Source: Eucommia ulmoides (lineage: Eukaryota > Streptophyta > Magnoliopsida > Garryales > Eucommiaceae). From it: DNA of 64,000 nt. The notes below the pieces were generated by a model, which was given only the letters and a program-made list of their open reading frames with translations, made no database searches and was not told where the DNA came from. This document shows positions 21,856 to 32,479 of this stretch, piece after piece. Numbering within the stretch: the first letter of the stretch is position 1; each line of letters begins with the position of its first letter. The stretch covers positions 21,254,803 through 21,318,802 of the forward strand of contig CM028339.1 of assembly GCA_016647705.1 (NCBI GenBank), read 5' to 3'. Both the position numbers and the translations under genes were made by a program.

Positions 21856-24225
21856 TGTCACAACCCGTCCCGGAACCCGTCATCCCGAGGCTGGTGTGAC
21901 TACAACATGACGTCATCAATACCCAAACAACCAAATGAAAGACAATATGTTCCCACCATATAATACAAACATTTAAATGGGGGACACACCCATCCCAAAT
22001 TAATCCTAACAACCAGTATTCATCTATGAACCTTTTATAAGTTCGTCTTGGACAACATCTCTCAAACACCTATATGACTCCATCACGCAGCTCTACCTAG
22101 TGCCAGTAGGGGACCAACTCCTAGCCGTTGTACCTACGAGTGTACTGTCTTCTTAGTAAAACATTTTGAAAATATTAATACTTTCTAAATATTTTCACAA
22201 TCTAGTATGGATCAAGCACAAGTATATAAGCAATGACAATAAAGCAATATAGATAAGTTCCATCTAGTATAAAGTCCTACCAATCGTCATAATAAATAAT
22301 ATCAAACCAACCAATATACGAAAAACACCACATTTCAAGCACCAATCTCAAACACACACCTCCAACACCCACACACTGGCCAGTCCTAGTGATCATTTTA
22401 ACCTCACGATCGGGAGTTGCAACGGTACCGTAACATTCATAGGAATGCCTTCCTATGAAATATCCACATCCCTTTTTGGGGAGAAATATAATCCACACCC
22501 CTTACGGGGAGAAATGTAATCCACACCCCTTACGGGGAGAAATATAATCCATACCCCTTACGGGGAGAACAACCATGGCATTGTCAAAAACAAATACAGC
22601 CTCATCGAAACACAACTCAATAAATATCATCTACTCAATATTGTCAAATCACCACACCTACCACATTTCTACAAAACCCGCTTTTAAATTCAAAAATCAT
22701 ATTTCCCACTTTCTTTTAAAGAAACGTCCGATTTTATCAAAACCATTTTTCCATCATTTCTTTTTAGAAAACCAGACATTTTTAGGAAAATAGATGTTTC
22801 TTATTCTCTTTTTAAAACCACCGTCTAATTTCACCAAATCTAGCGAAAATTCATTTCCGACTTCTTTTTGAAATCTATCGAAGTCCAGTTACCAATTCAT
22901 TTAAATCCTGCTTGATCCATATCATTTATAAATTCATACAGTTTAGGTAATCATAATTTTCATCACATATATATATAGAAAATAGTTTGGTAAGAAGACA
23001 GTACACTCACCTCGATCCCCATTTTGCACAACTGACACTGCCCGCATTCTATCTGGACGCCAGTGCCTGCGAACCTAATAGTGGCAGAGTTTAAATTAAT
23101 ATCTTATCTAAAATATTCTAATCATGCAATGTCGGCCTTATATTCCGAATTGTTACTATTCTATGTACCACGTAATTAAAATTAATTAATCGTTAGGAAA
23201 TTGTTACAATTTTTGGGATTTGTAATGCTAAATAATATTTAATTTAACGAGAATTATTAGTCGATTGAAATTTTACCTGTTTCCTAATCGTTTGGAGACC
23301 ACGAGAGGGGTTTTCAATTTTTAGTGGGGTGGTTCCTGTAATTCCCTTTTCTTTTTTCTTTTTTCTTTTTTTTCCTTCTTCTTCCTTCTTTTTTTTCCGT
23401 TTCTCTTTTCTGTTCCGTCTTCTGCTTCCGTCCTGGTTTGAACCATCCACCGATCGTCCTTCTTCAAACACGAACACATTACCACCCGTTACTTATACCC
23501 TAAACTCCGAACACACATACTCCCCTCCCACAGTCACCGTGAACCGAACAAACTTCCCACCGGACGACGACGTCACCGACGACTCCCTCTCCCTTACTTC
23601 GTTTTCTGTTTTCTGCTTTGGGACTCGCCGGCGACCGACCGTGCTCTGATCACGCCACACATTCACGAAGACGGAACACCCGTGACGTCGACCGGAACAC
23701 CTACCCGAACCGATACCCACCTTCTCTCTCTCTCTAATACTCCGGCCGGCAGCACCCATCCTCACACTGGAGGGACACCCCCACGCCGTCGATGATCACA
23801 CAACCAGATCAGACGGTGCCACCATACACCCCCACTCAGTCTCCGAACAACCAGAACACACCCACTACTGGCAGCCTACACACTCGATGACAAATTCGAA
23901 CACACACACGCTGGCGAACGGCGACGATCAAGGACATACTGCCGGTGGACAGAACACACATCCACATATTCCTAGTAAGCCGACGATGATAGCCTGATAC
24001 TCCCTCACCTGAGATCGATGACAACTCACACATCCACCGACTCACACTGCCGATCTTCCTCTCTCTCTCTCCATTTCCTGATTTCCGTTTTTAAATTTCA
24101 GATTTTTTTGGAAATGTTCTGATCATTACATGTATGTATTGCATGCGTTTAGTGGGTTCACTTCCTCCCAACTTGCCACGACACTGCTCTCCTTACCTCC
24201 TGCCGGCAGCAGCTTCATCGGATGA

Positions 24226-24261
<36 letters not shown>

Positions 24262-24604
24262 AACTTTTTTAATTAATTACTCTTTCTCCCCCCCCCCCTC
24301 CCCCCAACTTTCTTTAAATCTTAATTTTAATCAATTGAAAATTTTAAAAGTCTCTAAAATTTGCAATTTCACCCTTTTAAGTTTCAATTAAAAATTTCAT
24401 GTCAATTTACCCCCTCAAAGTTTGGATTTAATTTTTTTTTCCTAAATTTGCGAATTGACCCCTAGATTTTGAATTTGAATTTTTATTGACCCAATTTCAC
24501 CCCGAATTTATTTTTATTTTTATTTATTTATTATTATTATTATTTTTTCCAGTTACACTAAAATGTAACCAAAATGACGTATTTGCTATAATTGAGGTCT
24601 TACA
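21856..24604 (-). mobile_element. 5' LTR of the Tekay-type element
   Basis: 2749 bp, near-identical partner of 15210-17737. It has an additional segment of about 210 bp at 22607-22816, a C-rich run near 24290-24304 and the same CT, TA and minisatellite blocks. Most differences from the other LTR are transitions, as expected from deamination of methylated cytosines. Confidence 0.9.
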
Positions 24605-24609
24605 CGTGA

Positions 24610-24714
24610 TCCTTGAGACAAAGACCTGCACCCATTCACATGGTGGCTATTCATGAAATTTGGAGCCCATGTAGGCGCTCCACGTATTGATCTGATTTGC
24701 TCTATAATTCGACA
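24610..24714 (-). mobile_element. small solo LTR, right piece
   Basis: Continues the LTR begun at 14951 after the CGTGA duplication made by the Tekay insertion. Ends ATTCGACA, then GTAAT (24715-24719), which repeats 14946-14950. Confidence 0.7.
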
Positions 24715-24922
24715 GTAATAATAATTTATGAAATATTGAAGATGTTTGTTCATAGTAAACGACAAGAATTTAGATAAGTGGTTATAAGAGAATTACAATA
24801 TTGTAACATACCTAAATTTATATAGTTTACATTAGATGATGTTTTGTGCTTAAGTGTAGAGAATTTATACTTCCATTTTCCACAAAATATATTGGACATA
24901 GGAAATGATAGACATTCGACTT

Positions 24923-25419
24923 AGGCCTCCTTTTGATAACGTAATTAAACATTTAAAACTAAATGCATTAAGTATTTATGAAATTAAGTGCGTTTGATAG
25001 CAAAATTAAGCAATTACTTAAAAAATAAGCATCCATTCAAAAAATTGTTCAAAATTTTAACTAATGTGTGATTCACTTAATTTTTTTTTTTTATCACACA
25101 TCACTTAATACCATACAATATTTAATTATCACAACCAACATTTTACACAAATACTGTAAAATCTCACAAAAAGAGTTATATACAAAAAATTATAGATGGA
25201 TAAATATTAAATTGAGAAAAAATAGAGAGAGAAAGTTGTAGAGAGATAATATTTTTGAAAAATAAAGTTGTAAAACTTATTTTAGGAATAAAAAATTGTA
25301 CATTTTTTTTTGAAGTTAAAAGTATTAAAAATTGAATGCTTAATATATTCAACATTTAATAAATTCAACACTTAAAATTTTCAGCACGTAACATTTAAGT
25401 GGCTGTTAAACATGGCCCT
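24923..25419. mobile_element. hAT-like MITE
   Basis: The left end AGGCCTCCTTTTGATAACG and the right end, whose reverse complement is AGGGCCATGTTTAACAG, are imperfect inverted repeats of the GTTTGATAAC type common in plant hAT MITEs. The roughly 500-bp interior is AT-rich and repeats words such as ATTAAGYATT. The target duplication is not clear. Confidence 0.5.
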
Positions 25420-27332
25420 AATTTTCTATAAAAGGCTTGATGTTAACAAATATGGCCTTTTTTGTGAAACATTTCCAAAAAAAAAATAAAAAATACATAA
25501 TTATGTTCCATTATATATATATATATATATATATAGATATATATATATAGAAAAAAAAAACTAAACGTAGAATATATCACAGTTATGAATTTTTTGTCAA
25601 TTTCACTCCCCAAAATATAATTTCTAATCATATAGTTTTACTAATGTATAACCTGTGTCTAAAGACACGATCTTAAAAAAATAAAAATAAAAAATCCTAA
25701 TATGAAATAATTCTATTTTTTTAATTATGCCTTCATATGTGGGTTATGTGCTAGTTTAAAAATAAAAATAAATAATTCAAGTATGTATACTCGAGAAATA
25801 AAAAAAAACTTTAAAAAAATTACAGTTTAACTGAGAAAAAAAACGAATACAATATGAGAAGTGCGTGAAAATATTTTTACTGGTTCTTTTTGTTGTCAAT
25901 GCCAATACAAAAAATAAAATAAAAAAAATTGGAAACAAAAATTATGAACTAAATCAAGTAATGTATAAAATTAAAGTAATTCAGAATTCAAAGAAGCTTT
26001 AGTATGAAAAAACAGATTTAGCAAAAATACTTAATATCAAGTAACCCCTAACTGAAAATCATAAATTAGAAGAATCAAAAGTTATTGAAAAGTACCCATA
26101 CTTTTCAGGTAGAAATTATATGATAGCAACACAATTTTGCGCCTTTGAGATTACCTAATTAACTCCCTCTTGAAGCCTCTCATTCTTGAAATCTCTTACT
26201 CATTCTCTCAACACCAAAATTTAAATAATGCATCAACAACTCTACTAAAACTAACAAATAATTTCTTACAATCTCTATTACAATTCGACTTCAATTCAGT
26301 TCATTTGAATATTTTGTCAAGAAATTGGACGAAATAAATTACTTTTGGGATATTTTTGTTATTTGTCTCATCCCTCTATTTTTTTGCAATTATAAAAAAT
26401 TATTTTTCCCCAAATCTGTCCCTACACTCGTACATTTCATAATTGTTGAGATTATAAAAAATTACTCTATATTTTAATAAAAATTCAATTAAAATTGTTA
26501 AATTTTTATAATTAGTATTGTATTTTTAAGAATTTTATTGAATTTTCATTAAAATACAGTGATAAAAGTTTTCGTTGCCCATAGTTATGAGATGTATTAA
26601 TGCAAAAACAAATTTGTGACAAAAAAAAATATTCTTATAACTACAGAAAGAGAGAGAGAGACATAATATTACGAAAATACCCAGAAATTAATGGAATCTG
26701 CCTAAATTTCGTAACAAAACATTTGGTTGGTCAAATTGAATATGAGTTGCAATATAAGGGACCAAATGTACCACATTAGAAAATTTCATGATCCATTTAA
26801 AAATTCACCTAAACTTAAAGGAATAATTTTTTGGCAAAAGTACCCCTATGCTAATGGCATTTCATCTGATTTCATTAACAAAAATTATAATTGGACTATA
26901 TTGGAAACAAAAATAAAACTTGAGGGACTAACGTGCAACATTGTAGACCCCAGGAACCATATAAAGACTCACCCCAAAGTTTAACGCTTGAAAGTGTAAT
27001 TTTCCCTTAAATATATATTGATTATTATCTTTAATTTCTATATTTCCATAATTAATACCTAATATCAAAATAAAAACTAAGTATTTTTTTTTTTAATCAA
27101 CAAATCTAACTAAACTTAAAGAATAAAAATATTTTCTATTAATATTGAATTTCATGTGTGTTTCCATAAATACTCCTCAATCTGTGCCTCAATTCATGCC
27201 TGAAAATATGTCCTCAAAATATCTCAAGCAAAATGTCTCCAAAAAATATAGTTCGTCCCGCTTTATTATATAGATGCTTTGAAAATTATATGATTATAAT
27301 ATGATACATAATCATGACTAGCTCCTATTAAA
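25420..27332. other. AT-rich DNA without recognisable genes
   Basis: Holds an (AT)n tract (25511-25550) and a segment at 26700-27000 with phrases such as GGGACCAAATGTACCAC that resemble ends of Mutator-like MITEs. No supported coding sequence. Confidence 0.5.
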
Positions 27333-28523
27333 GGCATGTTTGATGACGTTTAAATTTGAAGTGCCGACGATAAATGAAGCTTGTTTGATAAAAATTAAAA
27401 TTTTAAGTGCTAAATTTTTGGCTAAGCATGTTCAGTAAGATCATTAAGTCACGTACATTTGGTTGAAAATTTTAAAAAAAATTTAAGGACTTAATTGATT
27501 AAGTAGTCTTAGTTGTAGTTATCAAACAAATTTACTATAAAAAGTTCTTAACCTATTTAGTTTTCAAACTTTGGCCATGTTTGATAACGCTTAAATTTTA
27601 AATGTGAAAATTTTTAAGTGCTGAAAATATCAGAAGTTTGTTTGATAAAATTAAAATTTTAAGTGTTGAATTCTTTTTGTTTATCTGATAAGTACAAAAT
27701 TTGAAGATTGAAAATTATTTAAATTACATTACTACCCTCTAAAATTAAAAATTAAAATCAAGATAATACGAGAAAATTTTGAGAACAAAACAATAAAATA
27801 AGAATACCAATAACATACTAGAAAATTCAAATATATGAATTATCACAAGTCAACAATAATATAAATTCATCTGAGAAAAAAAATTAAATCTTGGATTTTT
27901 TTTTTAATTCCTAGATTTCCTTTTTATGTTGACACTAAACAAAAACCATCTTAACTATTCTCATTTATTGTTTCATACATTCACCAATATTTAATTGTAT
28001 CATTTAAAAAAATGATAAATTATTTGTTGTTTATGTTATCGTCGTCAATTTCAAAAATGCTTTCTTAGACATCCTTCCTATGGTTCATGCCAATGCCAAA
28101 ATCACAGAGAGTTCGCTCTAACTCTTCTGTCGTAATGTATCTGATTTAATAATTAGTTAAAAAAAAATCAGTAAGGGATTTCACAATTTTTGAGATAAAA
28201 AATAGAACATATGAGAACAAAAATATTTATTTGTTTAACTTTCAGATTGTTAGAGATACAACAAAATTATTCCCGTATTTCTATTTTTATTATTTAAAGG
28301 TTGTTAAGGGTAAAAAGTTCTCAATAAAAAAAGGGGCTAAGCTCTTTAAGTGATAAAAAATAAGTAAAGGTCTATTGGCTCAAATTTTAGGTCTATTGAT
28401 TGAAAATTTTAAGTGACACTTAATTAATTAAGTAATATTAATTACAGTTATTAAATATTTAATTTGTTCAATTTTCAATACTTAATTTGGTTATCAAACA
28501 TGCCTTAGTTATCAAACATGGTC
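27333..28523. mobile_element. nested or paired hAT-like MITEs
   Basis: Two left ends, GGCATGTTTGATGACG (27333) and GGCCATGTTTGATAACG (27573), and two right ends, GGTTATCAAACATGCC (28489-28504) and GTTATCAAACATGGTC (28508-28523). The GGCATG pair and the GGCCATG/GACCATG pair suggest two related elements, one inserted at or near the end of the other. The interior repeats AAATTTTAAGTGCTRAA. No transposase sequence was seen. Confidence 0.55.
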
Positions 28524-31141
28524 TAAGTTAACAGTAAAAAGAGGACCTAATACTATTTAAGAGAAAAAGTACAAAATGAGGTGCAAAGTTGATTGGGGAT
28601 AGTTGATCAATACTCCCGATTAGAGAGCTTAATCCATATTTTACCTTATTTTAATTTTAAATTGAGTATAAATTTCTTAAATATGTTTTGTCTTGCATTT
28701 TAGTCTAATGATCAATGTTCTCTTGTACCTCCAATCAAATACTTCCAATTAAAATTTGTATTGTTGGCTACCAGTGCCACCTTTCATCACCACCTACTGT
28801 CGGACTTCAAACCTCTAGTCATCGAAGTTCGACTATTTACCACCGAAATTTCTTTTAGTTACATATAACTATTTTTTCTAGTATATCTTTTAGTTATATG
28901 TAACTATTTTTTAAATGCATTTTTTTTTTTAATTATGTTTAAGTGTATTTTTAGTTACATTTTAGTATACTTTTTAGTTATATTTTTTAGTTATACATAA
29001 TTTTCGGCATTCAATAACCAAAAAATTAGTCAAATGTAATTAAAAAGTATATTAAAAAAATGTTATTAATAATTAGTTGAATGTAACCAAATATATTTTT
29101 GATGGCTGGTGGAGTTTCTTTGAATAGCGATGACCAGAATCCTGCAACCTGTGTATGGTGGCCAACGATGGGTCAGAGGTTGACGATGCAACCCTAATTG
29201 GAACATTAGTGTTTTCATAAACTCTAATAGATGAGATTAAAATTAAAGTATTTGAGAGTATTGATCAATTAAGAATTAGAAGCTAAAATGAGGTAAGATA
29301 TTTGAAGTATAACCTAAAAAAAACCTATCATGAAATATGGAATCCAATTCCGCACCATAAAATATGGAATCCCATTCCATCTATTTTCATTCCATCCATT
29401 AGATAACCAACACAGAAGAATCAGAATCGAAGGTGAAATTATGATTCCATTTCACCCCATTCCGTCCAACCAAACGCATCGTAAATAATATTATTAACAT
29501 AGTTATAATAATATAATTAAAGTAGTATATTTAAAATGATATTACTAAAATTATATTATTAAAATTATGTTCTCAAAATAGGTAGAAAAATAGTATAATT
29601 AAAATTATACGATAAGTTTATAATTAAAATGATGTTACTGATATTTTATTATTAAAATTAGATTATTAAACTACTAAAATAAAAAGGGTTAATCAGTTGG
29701 AAGTCCCAAAAAACAGATCTAATTTTAAAAAAATCCTGTCTAAGATATAAGTTTTGATTTAGTCCCTTAAGTTGAATTTCACTTGAATTTTAGTCCCGCA
29801 TTGCAGAGATTGTAAGGAGAACTTGGTGAGTAAATTCGTTTTATAGTGAATATTAGTTACATGTAATGAATATTAGTTACAATTTAATGATTATTATATT
29901 TTTATATATATCTGTGTGTTTTTGGTTACATTTATTTATGTAATATTAGTTATATGTCACAATTACATATATCTGTGTACTATTTGTGACATTTAACAAA
30001 TATTATGTATATAAATTAGTTTAATATTACTTACATGTATTTATGTACATTTAGTTATATGTAATTAATTATATGTATTTTGTGTAATTTTTGTTACATT
30101 TACAAGATTTTACACACAAATTAGTTACATATTACAAAATATAATAATATTTGTAACGTGTAACAAAATTTTACGCACAAAATTGTTATATGTAACCGTG
30201 CGTGTGTAGGTGCGTGTACTGGGCATCCGCATTTTTTAAATAGGCAGAACTAAAACATAAGTTGCTTCCGCCTCTGAGATTTTTTTAAAACTAAGGGTGA
30301 AATAAGAGACCTTCCACCGAATGTTCCAAATAATGAAATTCTGCATACAAATAATAACATATCCAAATAAAAAAATTATAAAATTACACAATCAAACTAT
30401 ACATCTAAAAAATAATTATCTAAAATCTAAAAAATAATTATCTAAATAAAAAAATTTATAAATAAAAAAATTTTAAAATTTAAAATTTTTATCATTTACA
30501 AATTTCAAGAATTTATCAATCTTATCCAACCACAACCTAATTGTTTTTTTGGAATTATCTTTATAAAAAAAAACATAAAAATAAAAACAAAAGATTGTAA
30601 TGTCTGCGTGAGAATTTTTCACGCCAAACAGAAGATAGGTTTCCTTTTGCTACCTTTCCGCATTCCATGACATTTTCACACCTCTTTTTTACCGACATCT
30701 TGAAATATGAATATACACCACCCCCCCCCCCCCCCCCCCCCCCCCACCACCACCAAGCAAAAGTAAATTTTTTTTTTTTTTTTTTAATTCTTTATTCTTT
30801 TATTATTTATCTTATGTACGGAGGCAAAGATAAAAAAATATCTCGTTGCTTTCGGTTGTGTTCGTTGAATGCATCACAAAAAGATTCTATTACACGATCC
30901 CTCTTTTCGCTAGTCCCAAGCGTGACCTTTAAATAGGTTAATCCAACTCAAACAAAATTCCTTTTTTTTTTTTTTCTCTAAGAATAGATTTTATTTTATT
31001 TTTATAAAACATTAATGTTAGTTTTATTAATGATCTATTTTAAATGAAATATTTAAATTACTATAATTAATTTATTTACATTTCAACCAAATTATTTATT
31101 TTTGTATAACAATTAATATTTTTTAATTTACTTAAATATCA
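28524..31141. repeat. AT-rich DNA with TTAGTTAYATGTAA arrays and MITE debris
   Basis: The short palindrome-like word TTAGTTACATGTAAC and variants recur many times at 28850-29095 and 29838-30205. A fold-back pair (TTGATCAATACTC at 28600; AGTATTGATCAATT at 29257) may bound one element. A segment at 29345-29480 with TTCCATTCC/CCAACCAAACGC phrases resembles a Tourist/PIF-like MITE end. No gene is supported. Confidence 0.5.
30721..30745. repeat. poly-C tract (25 C)
   Basis: An uninterrupted run of 25 C, followed by CACCACCACC and an 18-base T run (30768-30785). Runs of this length are prone to sequencing error, so the exact count is uncertain. Confidence 0.8.
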
Positions 31142-31646
31142 AGTTGTGTTTGGGTAAGGGATTTGATTTGAGTAAATGATTTCAAAATCATTTTTTGACA
31201 AATACTTTGTTTGGGTATTGAATAGGAAGAATTTATAAAATCATTTCAAGTGTCAAATAGTGATGAAAAAGAGGATTTGGAAATCTCTCCAAGGAGGGAT
31301 TTTAGATTCGGCCGCCGCTGCCCACTACTGCTACCGTCGGCCCTTGCCGATCACTGCTGGCCAACACCGTCCACCGCCGTTCGACCACCGTCGCCAACCG
31401 CTGACCACAACCAGTATTCGCTGTCAGGCCACCTTCGCTGCCGTCGCCGACCACAACCACCCACCGCCGCGACCGACCCCAACAATGGCTACAACGGTTA
31501 TCCAAATAAGGAAATTTTAAAATTACACGATCAAACTCTTTGTCTAAAATAGTTGTCCAAACAAGGAATTGTTAAATGATGATATTTTAAAATTCAGGAT
31601 TTTAAAATCTTATCATTTTACAAATCCCTTACCTAAATACAACCTT
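31142..31646. mobile_element. TIR element (about 505 bp) with GC-rich interior
   Basis: The left end AGTTGTGTTTGGGTAAGG and the right end, whose reverse complement starts AAGGTTGTATTTAGGTAAGG, form terminal inverted repeats of about 25 bp, with further inverted similarity inside (ATGATTTCAAAATC versus ATTTTAAAATC). The ends are AT-rich, but 31305-31500 is a CCG/CCAC-rich segment unlike its surroundings. Related AT-rich end sequence lies at 30357-30535. The superfamily is not certain. Confidence 0.6.
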
Positions 31647-31739
31647 ATAGATTTTTAGGATAAACATTCATTAGAACATGAATTATATTCAAAATTTTTA
31701 TTTAATGATATTTAAGTTTTTATTATTTTGTTTCAAAAT

Positions 31740-31860
31740 TTATCTTTTCTTTTTTGATACATATGTTGGGGGAAGGGGTTGAACTTTAGACCTTCCACAA
31801 AAGAAGTAAACTAGATATCCAATAGATTACAAGTCTTGAGATATTTTAAAAATATCTAAT
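31740..31860 (-). mobile_element. tRNA-derived SINE remnant
   Basis: Minus strand: an A-box-like TAATCTATTGGATA, then about 35 bp later a B-box-like AAAGTTCAACCCC, followed by CTTCCCCCAAC and an A-rich tail (T-rich at 31741-31755 in plus). This arrangement is that of tRNA-derived plant SINEs. No clear target duplication was found. Confidence 0.45.
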
Positions 31861-31955
31861 GAAGTTATTTTTAAGATAAATAATTTTATTTATAAAATTT
31901 AAATAATTATAATTTTATTAACATAAATATTTCTTTTATGGGCCTTGACCCACTA

Positions 31956-32439
31956 TGTCATGATGTGGGGAAAATTCCCGCCCTTGATTCATAGAAGCCG
32001 ATGTTGAAATGTCGGGTCGGAACAGCCGATAAAACCCGACCTGAAAGAAATGGTCCGAAAGCTAACCATGGACCGAATGCACTAATGGGCCAAAAGATAG
32101 TGTATTTGGTCTGTTAAGGAAGCCCAACCATGCTTGGGCTGATCTAGAGTTATATAACCTTACCTACCCCATGTGCACGCAAGCGTAATTGTCGGAACAA
32201 CCCGTAATGGGAGCATGTACGACATTCACAGTAGTTAAATATGGAACGTGGAGAGAATTATGGAAGAGACAGTTATAAGGAAAAATGGCTCGGATATATA
32301 CGAGGAAAACATGTATCATCGATGACTACACCGGTGTCCCCTTAGAATTAACTTGTTTTTCAGGTTCGGATTATAGGTTGTGGAGATTTCTGGCACGTGA
32401 GGAGCTGTTACATGTACCGGAGATTTTTCGGCAACATCA
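31956..32439 (+). mobile_element. 5' LTR of Tat/Retand-like element
   Basis: TGTCATGATGTGGGG at the start and GGCAACATCA at the end, directly before a PBS. Its 3' half (GGCTCGGATATATACG, ACCGGTGTCCC, GGTTGTGGAGATTTCTGG, GAGCTGTTACATGTAC) is shared with 46285-46540. That copy holds extra sequence in the middle, so this LTR has an internal deletion of about 100 bp. Confidence 0.65.
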
Positions 32440-32441
32440 TT

Positions 32442-32458
32442 TGATGCCATCTATGGGA
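32442..32458 (+). other. degenerate primer binding site (Tat/Retand type)
   Basis: TTGATGCCATCTATGGG resembles the TGGCGCCGTCTGTGGGAA primer site of Tat-lineage elements with a few transitions, and it follows the LTR end by two bases. Confidence 0.6.
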
Positions 32459-32479
32459 AACAAATAAAAAGAAGTTCAC

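Larger units (their letters stand above)
15210..24604 (-). mobile_element. full-length Tekay-type Ty3/gypsy chromovirus, coding-dead
   Basis: A complete LTR retrotransposon in minus orientation: 5' LTR 21856-24604, PBS 21840-21851, internal 17738-21855, purine-rich tract next to 17738, 3' LTR 15210-17737. Both ends are TGT..ACA and the flanks are a perfect 5-bp duplication, CGTGA (15205-15209 and 24605-24609). The internal region is only 4.1 kb and has no long reading frame. Its last coding remnant (see 17738-17890) matches the integrase C-terminus of Tekay/Del chromoviruses. The two LTRs differ by a few percent over stretches compared by eye, mostly transitions, plus one indel of about 210 bp, so insertion is fairly recent compared with the decay of the internal region. 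Confidence 0.9.
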
